From: Erwinia phyllosphaerae
Lineage (GTDB): Bacteria > Pseudomonadota > Gammaproteobacteria > Enterobacterales > Enterobacteriaceae
Direction: 5' to 3'
Assembly: GCF_019132875.1 (NCBI RefSeq)
Contig: NZ_JAHSPF010000003.1
Span: 310,001-374,000, forward strand
DNA: 64,000 nt
Position numbers and translations under genes: made by a program
The notes under the pieces: generated by a model
Databases searched by the model: none
Told to the model about the DNA's origin: nothing
The model's input: the letters and a program-made list of their open reading frames with translations, nothing else
Part shown: positions 29,728 to 39,804 of the stretch, in pieces
How the letters are laid out: each line of letters opens with the position of its first letter
Numbering within the stretch: position 1 is the first letter of the stretch

Positions 29728-30063
29728 ATGAAGAAGGTTACAGGATTTATTGGTGCTGCGGTGGCGCTTGCCGTGTTGTCTGGCTGTACAGCCTATGACC
29801 GTGCGGAAAGCTATGTTACTAAACCTGTTGTTCAGGACGTGAAAAAAGGTATGACTCGTCAGCAGGTTCGCGATATTGCTGGCCCACCTTCTACTGAAAT
29901 CACCATGGTTCACGCGCGCGGTACCTGCCAGACTTATGTGCTGGGCCAGCGTGACGGCAAGCAGCAGACTTACTTTGTCAGCTACAGCGACACCGGACGC
30001 GTAATGAACTACGGTTTCCAGAGCTGCAAAGAGTACGATACCGACCCGCAAGCTGGTCAGTAA
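29728..30063 (+). CDS. osmE: Osmotically inducible lipoprotein OsmE
   Basis: A 111-residue lipoprotein (E. coli OsmE: 112). The signal ends with LAVLSGC, Cys20 being lipidated. The rest is a BamE/SmpA-like domain with [18 protein letters not shown]. The ATG at 29728 is preceded by CGAGGA. It is monocistronic, with its own terminator 20 nt after the stop. In E. coli osmE neighbours nadE on the opposite strand; here the tetR-efflux pair has been inserted between them. Confidence 0.95.
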   Translation: MKKVTGFIGAAVALAVLSGCTAYDRAESYVTKPVVQDVKKGMTRQQVRDIAGPPSTEITMVHARGTCQTYVLGQRDGKQQTYFVSYSDTGRVMNYGFQSCKEYDTDPQAGQ

Positions 30064-30083
30064 ACGAATGCAGTAATAAAAAA

Positions 30084-30107
30084 ACCGGCCTGCCAGCCGG
30101 TTTTTTT
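30084..30107 (+). terminator. Terminator of osmE
   Basis: ACCGGC-CTGCCA-GCCGGT followed by seven T. It is almost identical to the hairpin at 30185. Confidence 0.85.
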
Positions 30108-30180
30108 ATTGTCGACAGCGTGCCGGCAAGCTTCGCTCTCTGTCCTGTGCGCGTCTGCTTTAAGCTGATTTACAGCAATA

Positions 30181-30209
30181 AAAAACCGGCCTGCTAGCCG
30201 GTTTTTTTA
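30181..30209. terminator. Second, near-identical terminator hairpin
   Basis: ACCGGC-CTGCTA-GCCGGT with A-runs on one side and T-runs on the other. It lies just past the stop of the minus-strand gene, so it can end that transcript (reading AAAAA as U-run). It duplicates the osmE terminator about 100 bp away. Confidence 0.75.
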
Positions 30210-30218
30210 CGCCTACAG

Positions 30219-30611
30219 TTAAAGTCCGGGCGGTCTTGGCACTTCCAGATAGCGACCGTCGATATCGCGACGGTAGTAATGACCATCCTGGACATAGAAG
30301 CGTTCGCCGTTATAGTCCAGCGCGTGCATATCACCGCTAACGCGTTCAACCGGTGGCTGTACCACCACGTAGGTATTGTCGTTCTGGCGCTGATAATAGT
30401 TACCGTTAAGCGCGTAGTAGGTCAGGCCGCCAATAATGACCGCCGCCGCCGCTTCCGGCAAAAAGGAAAGGCGTCCGGGGCCGCCGTGACCGCGATCCCA
30501 ACCGTGACCCCGATCCCAGCCTGGCCCAGGCCCCCAGCCGCCAGGATGCGCCGATACCAGCGCGGGCGACAACAGCGTTAAGGCGAATAAAGCACTCATC
30601 ACCTTTTTCAT
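30219..30611 (-). CDS. Small exported protein, DUF6515-like
   Basis: A 130-residue exported protein. The signal peptide is MKKVMSALFALTLLSPALVS plus A, followed by a glycine/histidine-rich stretch (two WDRGHG repeats). A hydrophobic segment AAAAVIIGGLTYYALNG comes next, then a Tyr-rich domain with VVVQPPVERVSG and YNGERFYVQDGHYYRR. I start at 30611 (AGGAGAAAATGT before ATG) rather than further upstream. The pattern resembles DUF6515 envelope proteins. Function unknown. Confidence 0.75.
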   Translation of the reverse strand: MKKVMSALFALTLLSPALVSAHPGGWGPGPGWDRGHGWDRGHGGPGRLSFLPEAAAAVIIGGLTYYALNGNYYQRQNDNTYVVVQPPVERVSGDMHALDYNGERFYVQDGHYYRRDIDGRYLEVPRPPGL

Positions 30612-30705
30612 ACATTTTCTCCTGGTTCTGACTGAGATTAACATTACTCCGGGCCAGTCAAAACGCAAGCGCCAGCAGCCTGCTGTTGTCCGTTGCTTAC
30701 ACTGC

Positions 30706-32049
30706 TTAACGTATTCTTAACTCTGTCTCCATGTTCACTGTCAGATTGCTGCCCGCTGGTGCCTCAGCAACGAGTTTTTTCTCCGGCTGCAGGAGCAGCA
30801 TCGCCAGCATGCTGCCAAAGGCAATTGCCGCCGTTGCGCTAAACATCGCGTTATAGCCAAAGTGCTGGGCCAGCCAGCCGCTCAGCATGGGCGAAATAAT
30901 GGAGGCCAGATTCGCTATCGCCAGCGTCATGCCGCTGTAGCTGCCGACGGTGGATTTAGGCGTAACGTCTATAACTACTGACCAGTAGACGTTATTCACC
31001 AGCGCGTTCAGCGCGTTGCCCAACGTCATCAGCAAAATGATACCTGCCGCAGAGGCCATCCACGGGATCGCCATAAAGCAGAGTGCAGTGCAGAGCAAAC
31101 CGATGGCGGCAAAAAGGTTGCGGGCAAGACGCAGGTTACCGGTGCGTTTAAGCAGCACATCGGCTATTTTCCCGCCCAGCAGGACGGTGATACAGGCACC
31201 GCTCCACGGGATCATCGCCACATACCAGAGCGAGTGCAGATCGTAATGAAAACTGTCCTGCAAATATTTTGGCCCCCAGGTAACCAGGGTAAAAGTGACA
31301 TAAAGAAAAGAGAAGTAGCCCAGCGCGTTGCAAACCAGCGTACGGCTGCCGAAAAAGCGCCACCAGGGCAGGCGCGGCCCGACAGTGCTTTGTGCCTGGC
31401 CTTTGATAATCAGTTCCCGTTCGGCCTGGCTGGCGCGCGGCTGTTGTAACGGGCTGTCGGTAAATATGCGAGCGAAGATGACCATGGCTATCAGCGAGAA
31501 TACACCCAGCAGGATAAACATTAGCCGCCAGTCGTTCGTCAGCAGCAGCAGGCCGACCGCTATCGGCGCGGTGAGCAGCGCGCCAACCTGAGTGCTGAGC
31601 AGGCCAATACCCAGAGCCATTCCTCGCTCATTATCGGGGGCCCAGTGTGCGATAGCTTTATTCATCAGCGCATAGGCCGGGCCTTCGGCAAAACCAAACA
31701 GGATGCGCATCACGGCAAAGCCCATAATCGCCGAGCCGCCAAACAGCGCCATGCCCAGATCGCCAGCCCAGGCCGTCGCTATTTCCAGCAGCGACCAGAA
31801 AATCCCCGCCAGCAGCCAGACTTTTTTGGTGCCCAGCCGGTCAGCCAGAAAACCGCCGCACAGGGAGCCAAACAGATAGCCAAAACCGAAGTAGCTCAAC
31901 ACTACGCCCAGCTGGACCTTACTGAAATGATACTCAGCGGAAATCGCGTTAGCCGCGAAGGAGAGGGCACCGCGATCGATATAATTGATCAGCGCAATAA
32001 AAAACAGCATGGCGAAAATACGATAGCGGTAGCGGGTGTCAACTCTCAT
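30706..32049 (-). CDS. MFS transporter, anion:cation symporter (hexuronate/phthalate) type
   Basis: A 447-residue MFS protein with twelve membrane segments. FIALINYIDRGALSFAANAI in helix 1 and GFLADRLGTKKVW in the 2-3 loop are characteristic of the ACS family (ExuT/GudP/LgoT relatives), which carry organic anions such as sugar acids. The ATG at 32049 follows AGGAGAAGCGCC. The gene stands alone without catabolic neighbours, so no substrate can be assigned. Its place between osmE and katE differs from E. coli. Confidence 0.88.
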   Translation of the reverse strand: MRVDTRYRYRIFAMLFFIALINYIDRGALSFAANAISAEYHFSKVQLGVVLSYFGFGYLFGSLCGGFLADRLGTKKVWLLAGIFWSLLEIATAWAGDLGMALFGGSAIMGFAVMRILFGFAEGPAYALMNKAIAHWAPDNERGMALGIGLLSTQVGALLTAPIAVGLLLLTNDWRLMFILLGVFSLIAMVIFARIFTDSPLQQPRASQAERELIIKGQAQSTVGPRLPWWRFFGSRTLVCNALGYFSFLYVTFTLVTWGPKYLQDSFHYDLHSLWYVAMIPWSGACITVLLGGKIADVLLKRTGNLRLARNLFAAIGLLCTALCFMAIPWMASAAGIILLMTLGNALNALVNNVYWSVVIDVTPKSTVGSYSGMTLAIANLASIISPMLSGWLAQHFGYNAMFSATAAIAFGSMLAMLLLQPEKKLVAEAPAGSNLTVNMETELRIR

Positions 32050-32402
32050 GGCGCTTCTCCTGAACAACGAGTGATGTTAAGAGAAAGCAACTTCAATGCC
32101 AGGATGGCTATTACACCTTTGAGGTCGTTGACATACTTCTGTTTAAACATCAGGTCGCGTTCAGGCCAGTGAATAGCTGCAGAGATCAACCGGAACACGA
32201 ACACGCCGTTAGTACGTTCATGTAAGCACGTTTGGCGCGTCCATATGCCAAAACGGTTCGCTTATCCGGTTGGCCTCCGCTGCCAGGAGGCTGCGGTGTT
32301 GCTGCAAAAAAAAACCAGAACGCACGGACTGTCCTGGTTTGTCAGCTATCTGAAAGGTGCAGCCGTGGCGGGCTGCACCTTTTTAGCGCGCGGTTTTAAG
32401 CT
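32050..32402. other. Intergenic region before the ACS transporter and after katE
   Basis: About 350 bp. It holds a hairpin AACCAG...CTGGTT (around 32318-32339) after a run of nine A, and a stronger stem GGTGCAGCC/GGCTGCACC (32356-32379) followed by TTTTT, which probably ends katE transcription in one or both directions. No gene seen; a cedA homologue, next to katE in E. coli, is not visible. Confidence 0.5.
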
Positions 32403-34667
32403 TTAAGCCGGAACGCTTAACGCCTTCTGGCTGCGCGACCAGACGCGGTGTGCGGTCATCGCGGCAAGGAATTCGCTCATCAGTACGCCTTCCGCTTTAC
32501 TGTCTTCAATCAGGCCTTCTTCCTGCTCGCTGTCGCCCAGGCCAAACTGCGATTTGAAACGGCGTGCGCCGCCGCTAAGGCCGATCACTTTCAGGTGCTT
32601 ATAGGCTTCCAGCAGGAAATAACGCGCGTCGCCGCTAAGCAGTAGCGCATCAATATTGCCGTCCGGCACGATAACCGCGTCAAAAGTCAGCGATGGAAGT
32701 CCGCTAAAGGTCGCGTCGATCGGCAGGTTAGAGCCGTCGTCAGCGCGTACCTGACCCATGTGCGGTGCCAGCAGTTTGCCGTGAACGCCTTGCGCCTTCA
32801 GCTCCTGCAAAATAGCCAGCACGTCTGCCGCGACCACGCCGTCGCTGATCAGCAGCGCAACCTGGCGGCCCTTAATTGACCCGCTCGGCACGGCATAGAG
32901 GCTCAGGCTGGCATCCTTTTTCAGGCCGTTAACATCTTTTGGCGGCGCGGTATGCATCTGCTCATCGGAAAGCGCGATGCCCAGATTTTCCGCTACGCCG
33001 TTAGCCAGCGAAACATCAATATGCACCAGATGATCAACCACGCGCTCACGGATATAAGCACGCGCGACTTTGCTTAGCTCAAAGGAAAACGCATCGATAA
33101 TATGCTGCTGTTCGACAGGCGTCTGGCTGTTCCAGAACAGGCGCGGCTGCGAATAGTATTCGCCGAACGAAGGGCTGCGCTCGCGCACTTTATGGCCTTC
33201 AATGCGCTCCTGATAGCTTTCAAAACCGCCGCGATGTGGCGAAGGCGGCGTTTCGCGCGGCCAGTTATCATTAATGGAGTTCGGCTCGTAGTTGGCCGGG
33301 TTGGTATCGATATCCATTCGATGCATGCCCTGACGCTGGAAGTTGTGGTAAGGGCAGGTTGGGCGGTTAATCGGGATCTCATGGAAGTTAGGCCCGCCGA
33401 GACGGCTGATTTGCGTATCGGTATAGGAGAACAGGCGTCCCTGTAGCAGCGGGTCGTTAGTAAAGTCCATGCCGGGAACGATATGGCCCGGATGGAAGGC
33501 GACCTGCTCGGTTTCGGCAAAAAAGTTATCGGGATTGCGGTTCAATACCATTTTGCCAATCAGCTGCACCGGCACCAGCTCTTCCGGGATCAGCTTGGTA
33601 GCGTCAAGCAGGTCGAAATCGAACTTGAACTCGTCCTCTTCCGGGATCAGCTGTACGCCCAGCTCATATTCCGGATAGTCGCCTGCTTCGATAGCTTCCC
33701 ACAGATCGCGGCGATGGAAATCCGGATCGCGTCCGGTGAGCTTCTGTGATTCATCCCACAGCAGCGAAGCTTTACCGGCGACGGGCTTCCAGTGGAAGCG
33801 AACAAAGGTGGCTTTGCCTTCGGCATTGATAAAACGGAAGGTATGGATGCCAAAGCCTTCCATCGTGCGGTAGCTGCGCGGAATACCGCGATCGGACATG
33901 GCCCAGATGACGTTATGCAGCGTTTCTGGCTGAAGCGAAACATAGTCCCAGAAAGTATCGTGCGCGCTTTGCCCCTGCGGGATTTCATTATGGGGTTCCG
34001 GTTTCACCGCATGCACAAAATCGGGAAACTTATGGGCATCCTGAATAAAGAAGACGGGCGTGTTGTTGCCGACCAGGTCAAAAACGCCTTCATCAGTGTA
34101 GAACTTGGTAGCCCAGCCGCGGATATCACGCACGGTGTCCGCCGAGCCTGCGCCGCCCTGAACGGTAGAGAAGCGGACAAAAACCGGCGTCTGCTTTTCA
34201 GGATCGCGCAGGAAGTCCGCCTTCGTTACGTCGCTCATATCACGATACGGCTGGAAGTAGCCGTGCGCCGCCGAGCCACGTGCGTGCACGATGCGCTCAG
34301 GGATACGCTCATGGTCAAAATGGGTAATCTTTTCGCGCAGGATAAAATCTTCCAGCAGCGTTGGACCACGCGTACCGGCGCGCAGCGAATTTTGGTCGTC
34401 AGCGATGCGCGTGCCCTGGTTAGTGGTCAGCGGGAAGTTTTCACCGCCTTTACGGAAGGTTTCCAGCGCATCAAGCTTGGCGTTATGGGTATCAGGAGAT
34501 TTCAGGCTGCCCGGCGCAGTAGGCTGCTTGCCCGGCGGCGTAGGTTCTGACAGAGGCTTATGCGAACCATCTTCAGGCGCCAGAGAGTCCATCCCGGGCT
34601 TTGCTGAATCCGGCCCGGTTAAAGGGGCGTTATGGGTGATTTCCTTGTTGTCTTTTTCTTTTGACAT
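32403..34667 (-). CDS. katE: Catalase HPII (large-subunit, clade 2)
   Basis: A 754-residue monofunctional catalase that disproportionates H2O2 (E. coli KatE: 753). The catalytic His lies in [14 protein letters not shown], Asn in [11 protein letters not shown], the proximal haem Tyr in [12 protein letters not shown], and the His that cross-links to Tyr in E. coli HPII in [13 protein letters not shown]. The C-terminal flavodoxin/DJ-1-like domain (about residues 600-754) is complete. I prefer the ATG at 34667 (8 nt from AGGAG) over a GTG 6 nt upstream. It is usually RpoS-controlled and stationary-phase induced. Confidence 0.97.
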   Translation of the reverse strand: MSKEKDNKEITHNAPLTGPDSAKPGMDSLAPEDGSHKPLSEPTPPGKQPTAPGSLKSPDTHNAKLDALETFRKGGENFPLTTNQGTRIADDQNSLRAGTRGPTLLEDFILREKITHFDHERIPERIVHARGSAAHGYFQPYRDMSDVTKADFLRDPEKQTPVFVRFSTVQGGAGSADTVRDIRGWATKFYTDEGVFDLVGNNTPVFFIQDAHKFPDFVHAVKPEPHNEIPQGQSAHDTFWDYVSLQPETLHNVIWAMSDRGIPRSYRTMEGFGIHTFRFINAEGKATFVRFHWKPVAGKASLLWDESQKLTGRDPDFHRRDLWEAIEAGDYPEYELGVQLIPEEDEFKFDFDLLDATKLIPEELVPVQLIGKMVLNRNPDNFFAETEQVAFHPGHIVPGMDFTNDPLLQGRLFSYTDTQISRLGGPNFHEIPINRPTCPYHNFQRQGMHRMDIDTNPANYEPNSINDNWPRETPPSPHRGGFESYQERIEGHKVRERSPSFGEYYSQPRLFWNSQTPVEQQHIIDAFSFELSKVARAYIRERVVDHLVHIDVSLANGVAENLGIALSDEQMHTAPPKDVNGLKKDASLSLYAVPSGSIKGRQVALLISDGVVAADVLAILQELKAQGVHGKLLAPHMGQVRADDGSNLPIDATFSGLPSLTFDAVIVPDGNIDALLLSGDARYFLLEAYKHLKVIGLSGGARRFKSQFGLGDSEQEEGLIEDSKAEGVLMSEFLAAMTAHRVWSRSQKALSVPA

Positions 34668-34759
34668 GCTCACTTGCTCCTGTGGTGTTTATTTCTCTCC
34701 AGTAACTATAGAACAGTGAGCGAGGTACGCCTGAAAACCACAGGGTTAAGTAAAGAGAA

Positions 34760-34778
34760 GAGGCCGCAAAGCGGCCTC
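34760..34778 (-). terminator. Terminator of tcyP
   Basis: Stem GAGGCCGC/GCGGCCTC with an AAA (TTT) loop just past the tcyP stop, followed on the minus strand by a pyrimidine-rich TTCTCTTT tract. Confidence 0.55.
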
Positions 34779-34783
34779 CGGAA

Positions 34784-36181
34784 TTAGCTGTGCGCCAGCT
34801 CGGCTTCGCTGTCTGCCTCTGCATGCAGGCGGCTCTTATCGGTTTGCTTCAGCCACTGGCTGGTAAGCATACCGGCCGTCATTGAGCCGTTTACGTTCAG
34901 CGCGGTACGGCCCATATCGATAAGCGGCTCGATAGAGATTAACAGCGCCACCAGCGTGACCGGCAGGCCAAGCGTCGGCAGCACGATCAGCGCGGCAAAT
35001 GTCGCACCGCCGCCAACGCCAGCTACACCAGCGGAACTTAGCGTCACGATACCGACCAGCGTAGCAATCCAGACAGGATCGAACGGGTTAATGCCCACCG
35101 TCGGCGCGACCATCACCGCCAGCATGGTAGGGTACAAACCCGCGCAGCCGTTCTGGCCAATAGTCGCCCCAAACGATGCCGCAAAGCTGGCTATCGATTC
35201 CGGGATACCTAAACGGCGGGTTTGTGCCTCAACGCTCAGCGGGATAGTCGCCGCGCTGGAGCGGCTGGTAAAAGCGAAAGTAATCACCGGCCAGACTTTG
35301 CGGAAGAAGCGCTTAGGGTTCACGCCGTTTACCGACAGCAGCAGCGCGTGTACGGCGAACATGATTGCCAGTCCCAGATAGGAGGCAACCACAAAACCGC
35401 CCAGCTTGATGATATCGGCCAGGTTTGAGCTGGCGACAACCTTGGTCATTAACGCCATGACGCCATAAGGCGTCAGCTTCATGATCAGGCGAACCAGCTT
35501 CATGACCCAGGCCTGCAGCACATCTATTGCCGCCAGTACGCGCTCGCCTTTCGGCTTATCATCACGCAGCAGATGCAGTGCGGCCACGCCCAGGAAAGCG
35601 GCAAAAATGACCACGCTGATAATAGAAGTAGGGTTCGCGCCGGTCAGATCGGCAAAAGGATTTTTCGGTACGAAAGAGAGCAGCAGTTGCGGCGTGGAAA
35701 GATCGGCTACTTTCCCCATATAGGTAGATTGCAGCGCGGCCAGACGAGCGGTTTCCTGTGCGCCCTGAACCAGACCATTGGCGTTAAGACCAAACAGCCA
35801 GGTGACAAAGACGCCTACCAGCGCCGAGATAGCGGTAGTGAACAGCAATACGCCAATCGTTAACAGGCTAATTTTGCCCAGCGACGAGGCATTATGTAGC
35901 CGCGCGACGGCGCTCAGAATAGAAGCAAAAACCAGCGGCATAACGATCATCTGCAACAGCTGCACATAGCCGTTACCGACGATATTAAACCAGCTGATAG
36001 ACTCTTTCAGTACGGCGCTGTCGGCACCGTAAATAGTATGTAAAACCAGGCCAAACAACACGCCGGTTGCCAGGCCCAGCAGGACTTTTTTTGCCAGGCT
36101 CCAGTTCTTGTTACCGCTTTTCGCCAGCAATACCAGCAGCACAATAAATGCTGCCAGGTTTGCAATGAGTGGAAGGTTCAT
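34784..36181 (-). CDS. tcyP: L-cystine:cation symporter TcyP (YdjN)
   Basis: A 465-residue member of the dicarboxylate/amino acid:cation symporter family that imports L-cystine (E. coli TcyP: 463). Signatures: [38 protein letters not shown] in re-entrant loop 1 and [21 protein letters not shown] in loop 2. The ending ELAHS resembles the E. coli ELAHR. It stands alone, downstream of ydjM on the same strand. Confidence 0.96.
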   Translation of the reverse strand: MNLPLIANLAAFIVLLVLLAKSGNKNWSLAKKVLLGLATGVLFGLVLHTIYGADSAVLKESISWFNIVGNGYVQLLQMIVMPLVFASILSAVARLHNASSLGKISLLTIGVLLFTTAISALVGVFVTWLFGLNANGLVQGAQETARLAALQSTYMGKVADLSTPQLLLSFVPKNPFADLTGANPTSIISVVIFAAFLGVAALHLLRDDKPKGERVLAAIDVLQAWVMKLVRLIMKLTPYGVMALMTKVVASSNLADIIKLGGFVVASYLGLAIMFAVHALLLSVNGVNPKRFFRKVWPVITFAFTSRSSAATIPLSVEAQTRRLGIPESIASFAASFGATIGQNGCAGLYPTMLAVMVAPTVGINPFDPVWIATLVGIVTLSSAGVAGVGGGATFAALIVLPTLGLPVTLVALLISIEPLIDMGRTALNVNGSMTAGMLTSQWLKQTDKSRLHAEADSEAELAHS

Positions 36182-36339
36182 CCCAGATCTCCAGTTTTAA
36201 CGAGGCTTTATGCTGGCTTCGCCAGTAAGATAGAATTATTGCGCAACGGGTACGCTGTGGGACGATGGTATCAGCTCGGCGAAAAGGCGTTATATAATCA
36301 AAAGGAATAGTTTATAACTCATTGGGTTAAATCGACTGC

Positions 36340-36930
36340 TTAGTGAGCAAGGTGTGCATTTATAAAGCGGCTAACGTTATCCTGTACCTGCTCCAGCGCC
36401 TGTAACGGCCAGCTGTTTGCACCAAAAGAGGGCGCGCCTGCCGGGAACCACATTGCCAGTCCAACTAACGCCAGGCACAGCATCCGCTCCAGCTGGTTAC
36501 CGTTACGGCTGTTTAACAGCGGCAGCCGAAAACGCCAGCGGCAAGGCCACAGCAAAGGAACGCCTGCGGGCGTCAGCATGTCGGCAACAATATGACTTAG
36601 ATAGCCCAGCACCATCCCCTGAAAAACATCCGCAGGCAGTACCCACTCTTTTGGCAACTGTAGTCGTAGCAGCATAACGCCACCGATCACGGCCAGCAGA
36701 CTATGCGTAAAGCCGCGATGGCCGAACGCTCGCGCAATGGGCTGCGATAGCCAGCGAAAGCGTTGACCAAGCGTCGAGCGTGGGTGATCGATATCCGGCA
36801 GCAGGCAGGTAAGCAACGTGGCAGGAATAATATGCCACCAGTCGGCACTGCCGAGAACGGGCGTTAAGTCGGCTCGTTTGGCAAAAATTGCGCTGGCGAT
36901 AGCAAAAATAAGATGGCCTTCGGCCGTCAT
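36340..36930 (-). CDS. ydjM: LexA-regulated membrane-bound metal-dependent hydrolase YdjM
   Basis: A 196-residue inner-membrane protein, exactly the E. coli length with the start MTAEGHLIF. It has several hydrophobic segments and the DUF457 metal-binding motifs LLPDIDHPRS and GHRGFTHSLLA plus HIVADMLTPAGVPLLWP. It is an SOS gene in E. coli, and here too a LexA-like box stands 20 nt upstream. Biochemical function is unproven. Confidence 0.93.
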   Translation of the reverse strand: MTAEGHLIFAIASAIFAKRADLTPVLGSADWWHIIPATLLTCLLPDIDHPRSTLGQRFRWLSQPIARAFGHRGFTHSLLAVIGGVMLLRLQLPKEWVLPADVFQGMVLGYLSHIVADMLTPAGVPLLWPCRWRFRLPLLNSRNGNQLERMLCLALVGLAMWFPAGAPSFGANSWPLQALEQVQDNVSRFINAHLAH

Positions 36931-36949
36931 GGAAAACACTCGGTAGCAG

Positions 36950-36969
36950 AACTGTCAATTCATCCAGTA
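36950..36969 (-). promoter_or_regulatory. LexA (SOS) box of ydjM
   Basis: AACTGTCAATTCATCCAGTA has the CTG-N10-CAG arrangement. A second, weaker candidate with only one good half (TATATACAGTA) ends at 36987, sharing its edge with the first. E. coli ydjM also has two LexA sites. Confidence 0.65.
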
Positions 36970-37138
36970 TAGGTGATATATACAGTAGAATAAACACGTT
37001 ACGCTGTAACGAAAGATGAATAGATGGCTGCCTTTTTTATCTTAAGACGAAAACCGCTGCTGATAACCGTTTTTAAGATGATCTACCGTATAACCCGGGC
37101 GGGCTACCAGACCCGAAATGTGCCTGGCAGCCACCGTA

Positions 37139-37810
37139 TTAACTGCCCAACAAATGACGGCTGCTTAATTCAGTTAACGAGGCCAGCTTTACATCCGCCA
37201 GTGCCCAGCGCGCATCGCTGGCATGGACAGGGGCAGGCACAGTGATGGAACGCATTCGCGCCGCTTTGGTGGCAATCATACCGTTAACAGAGTCTTCCAG
37301 CGTGACGCAGTTAAGCGGATCGACGCCGAGACGCGCCGCTGCATCAAGATAAACCTGAGGATGCGGCTTGCTGTAAGGAAGCCCCTCTGCCGAAGCCAGC
37401 ACCTCAAAGTAGTGGCGCAGGCCAAACATCTCCAGCACGTGTTCCTGCATAAAAAGCGGTGAGGCGGAAGCCAGACCCATTTTCAGCCCTTCAGCCTGGC
37501 AGAGCTTGAGTGCCGCCTCAACGCCCGGCAGCAGCGGCCGCGTTTCGTCAATCAGGTTAATAACGCGAGTAATAATACGTTGGGCGATCTCATCCTGAGT
37601 GGGGCCGCTCCAGGGCAGAGTTTCATACCACATCCGCACAACCTGATCGATGCGCAAGCCAACCGTGTCCGGCAGCTCGCTGCGGCGGGAAAGGTCGACA
37701 TCCAGCGTGGCAAAAATATCCAGCTCCGCCTGTTCCCATAACGGTTCTGAATCAATTAGTAACCCATCCATATCAAAAATTGCGGCAAGTACGGGACGTG
37801 AATAAGACAT
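37139..37810 (-). CDS. hxpB: Hexitol phosphatase B (YniC, HAD superfamily)
   Basis: A 223-residue HAD phosphatase (E. coli YniC: 222). Motif I is FDMDGLLIDSEPLW, motif II lies in GLASASP, motif III Lys in YSKPHPQVYLDAA, and motif IV is LEDSVNGMIATKAA. The E. coli enzyme dephosphorylates 2-deoxyglucose-6-phosphate and hexitol phosphates. The start MSYSRPVLAAIFD has no strong competitor. Flanked by ydjM and the divergent yniB as in E. coli. Confidence 0.94.
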   Translation of the reverse strand: MSYSRPVLAAIFDMDGLLIDSEPLWEQAELDIFATLDVDLSRRSELPDTVGLRIDQVVRMWYETLPWSGPTQDEIAQRIITRVINLIDETRPLLPGVEAALKLCQAEGLKMGLASASPLFMQEHVLEMFGLRHYFEVLASAEGLPYSKPHPQVYLDAAARLGVDPLNCVTLEDSVNGMIATKAARMRSITVPAPVHASDARWALADVKLASLTELSSRHLLGS

Positions 37811-37973
37811 AATGCGGCTCCGTTAGTCGTTTTTTGACACCTTAACATGAAGTTAAAGGTGCGGCAGGGTGGCAGGCTAAAGCGTGCGTCATCCTGAAGG
37901 TATTATTTTTCCAGGCAGAGTTTGCCAGCCAAAGGTAAACTAACAGCCTCACAGCATAAGGACAGGAGAAAGC

Positions 37974-38513
37974 ATGACTTATCAACAAGCTGGGCGGGTC
38001 GCGGTACTTAAGCGCATCGCTGGCTGGATTATTTTTATTCCGGCGCTGGTTTCCACGCTGATTTCACTGATGCGCTTTGTAGAAGTCAGCCGTGAAAAAC
38101 AGGCAGGGATTAATGCGGTAATGCAGGACTTTTCGCACGTCATGATTGATATGGTGCGGTTCAATACCGGTTTCCTGAACTTTTTCTGGAACAATTCACC
38201 GGTGCCGGATTTCAATCAGGGCGGAAACTGGCTGTTTTGGGTAGTCTATATCCTGATTTTTGTCGGCCTGGCGCTACAGGCGTCTGGCGCAAGAATGTGG
38301 CGTCAGTCGCGGCATCTTCGCGAGGGAATCGAAGATCAGATGATTTTAGAGAAGGCGAAAGGTGAAGAAGGGCGCAGCCGCCAGCAGCTGGAAGAGAAGA
38401 TAGTGGTACCGCGCCACACCATTTTCCTGCAGTTCTTTCCGCTCTACGTCCTTCCCGTGCTGATAGCCGTTGCAGGCTACTTTGTCCTTAAGCTGGCTGG
38501 TTTTATCCATTAA
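37974..38513 (+). CDS. yniB: Conserved inner-membrane protein YniB
   Basis: A 179-residue membrane protein (E. coli YniB: 178), starting MTYQQAGRVAVLKRI as in E. coli. Hydrophobic segments lie near residues 19-36, 85-105 and 155-175. The acidic/basic middle (MILEKAKGEEG) is cytoplasmic. Function unknown. It converges with yniA, leaving only 5 nt between the stops. An AGGAGA site precedes the ATG. Confidence 0.93.
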   Translation: MTYQQAGRVAVLKRIAGWIIFIPALVSTLISLMRFVEVSREKQAGINAVMQDFSHVMIDMVRFNTGFLNFFWNNSPVPDFNQGGNWLFWVVYILIFVGLALQASGARMWRQSRHLREGIEDQMILEKAKGEEGRSRQQLEEKIVVPRHTIFLQFFPLYVLPVLIAVAGYFVLKLAGFIH

Positions 38514-38518
38514 AACCG

Positions 38519-39403
38519 CTACGCGGGGCGTTTATTCAGTTCATCCTGATCCAGCAGCGCGCCAACCGCCTGCTGGGCTTCCCCCAGCCAGTGCCCACCA
38601 AAAACGTTGGCCCGGTTAAGCAAGTAATAGAGCTGATAAACAGGTTGTCGCTGCTGATAATCGTGCGGCAGCGGCCATATTGATTCGTAGCCTTCAAGAA
38701 TTTGCTTTGGCAAGCCTGGAAAATAAGCCAGCATCGCCATATCGCACTCTCTGTCGCCCCAGTAGCAGGCCGGATCGAAAACGCAGGGGCCCTCCGGACT
38801 CATCGCGCAGTTGGCCGGCCACAAATCACCGTGTAACAGGGAAGGCTGGGGATGATGGGCATCCAGCAGGTTTTGGGTACAGCGAATAATTAATTCGATA
38901 TCGCCATACTGAATGCCTTTTTCCGCCGCCAGCTGGAGCTGCCAGCCGATGCGCTGCTCGGCAAAAAACACGGACCAGCGCTTAAGCCAGCTGTTTGGCT
39001 GCGGCGAGGTAGTAATATTATTATCAAAATCGAGTCCAAACTGTGGTTGCTCGCTCCACTGGTGCAGGCGAGCCAGCTGTTCACCGAGCTGAAAAGCGCT
39101 CTGCCCCTCTGGCGGTGACAGGGAAAGATATTCCAGTAACAGAAAACTGACGTCGCGATCGTAGCCAACGCCGTAGACGGCAGGGACTCGCACGGTTGCA
39201 GTACGCGCCAGAAGCTGAAGCTGATCGGCTTCCCAGGTAAAGAGATCCAGCATTTCGCGACCGTTACATTTTACAAAAATGTCGCGGTCGCCATAGCGGA
39301 TGCGCCAGGCTGGATGCACGTCACCACCGGGAAGCTCTGTGCGCTGGCTGATTTCAGCTTCACCAAAATGCTCACTCAACAGACGACTAATGGCTGACCA
39401 CAT
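38519..39403 (-). CDS. yniA: Fructosamine kinase-family protein YniA
   Basis: A 294-residue protein of the fructosamine/ketosamine-3-kinase family (E. coli YniA: 286). The kinase-like motifs LLHGDLWPANCA (catalytic loop) and FDPACYWGDRECDMAML (metal-binding) are intact, as is HQWSEQPQFGLDFDNNI. Members phosphorylate sugars on glycated proteins as repair. The ATG at 39403 is chosen from homology (MWSAISRLLSE) and GAGGA upstream; a longer frame upstream has no support. Confidence 0.94.
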   Translation of the reverse strand: MWSAISRLLSEHFGEAEISQRTELPGGDVHPAWRIRYGDRDIFVKCNGREMLDLFTWEADQLQLLARTATVRVPAVYGVGYDRDVSFLLLEYLSLSPPEGQSAFQLGEQLARLHQWSEQPQFGLDFDNNITTSPQPNSWLKRWSVFFAEQRIGWQLQLAAEKGIQYGDIELIIRCTQNLLDAHHPQPSLLHGDLWPANCAMSPEGPCVFDPACYWGDRECDMAMLAYFPGLPKQILEGYESIWPLPHDYQQRQPVYQLYYLLNRANVFGGHWLGEAQQAVGALLDQDELNKRPA

Positions 39404-39510
39404 AGCGGGTTCCTCTTTTCGCTGTGTCTTGCAGGACATGTTGATACTACCGCTTAAATAATAAACAAAACCAGCGCTTACGCATAATGCAGCGTATTTT
39501 TTACAAAACC

Positions 39511-39804
39511 TTAGCGTGCGGCCTCGGCCTGAAAAGTTTTCCAGGTCTGAATTTCAACCTCCGGCTTTTCACCCAACACAATTTCCCCCAGGCTGATAGC
39601 CTGTTCGCGGATCTCTTCCTGGGTCAGTGCGCTGACAATGCCAAAGCTGTTCGTTCCCAGTTCGTGCGGATGGCCGTCCTTATCATTTAACGAAGTTGTA
39701 AAGCCGCCGTTAGCCAGGGCGCTGTTTAGCTCAAGCGCGTCTGCCAGGCTTTCTTCTTTAAAACGAAAAGTGACCACATACTGTTCAATATCTGAAGAAA
39801 CCAT
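39511..39804 (-). CDS. ydiZ: Conserved protein YdiZ
   Basis: A 97-residue cytoplasmic protein (E. coli YdiZ: 96) with the conserved RFKEESLADALELNSAL, GGFTTSLNDKDG and HELGTNSFGIVSA. Function unknown. In E. coli it lies beside pfkB; no pfkB is present here. The ATG follows CGAGGTG. Confidence 0.9.
   Translation of the reverse strand: MVSSDIEQYVVTFRFKEESLADALELNSALANGGFTTSLNDKDGHPHELGTNSFGIVSALTQEEIREQAISLGEIVLGEKPEVEIQTWKTFQAEAAR

Noticed and set aside
32050..32402. cedA homologue near katE
   Set aside because: No frame of the right size and pattern on either strand; only hairpins are seen.
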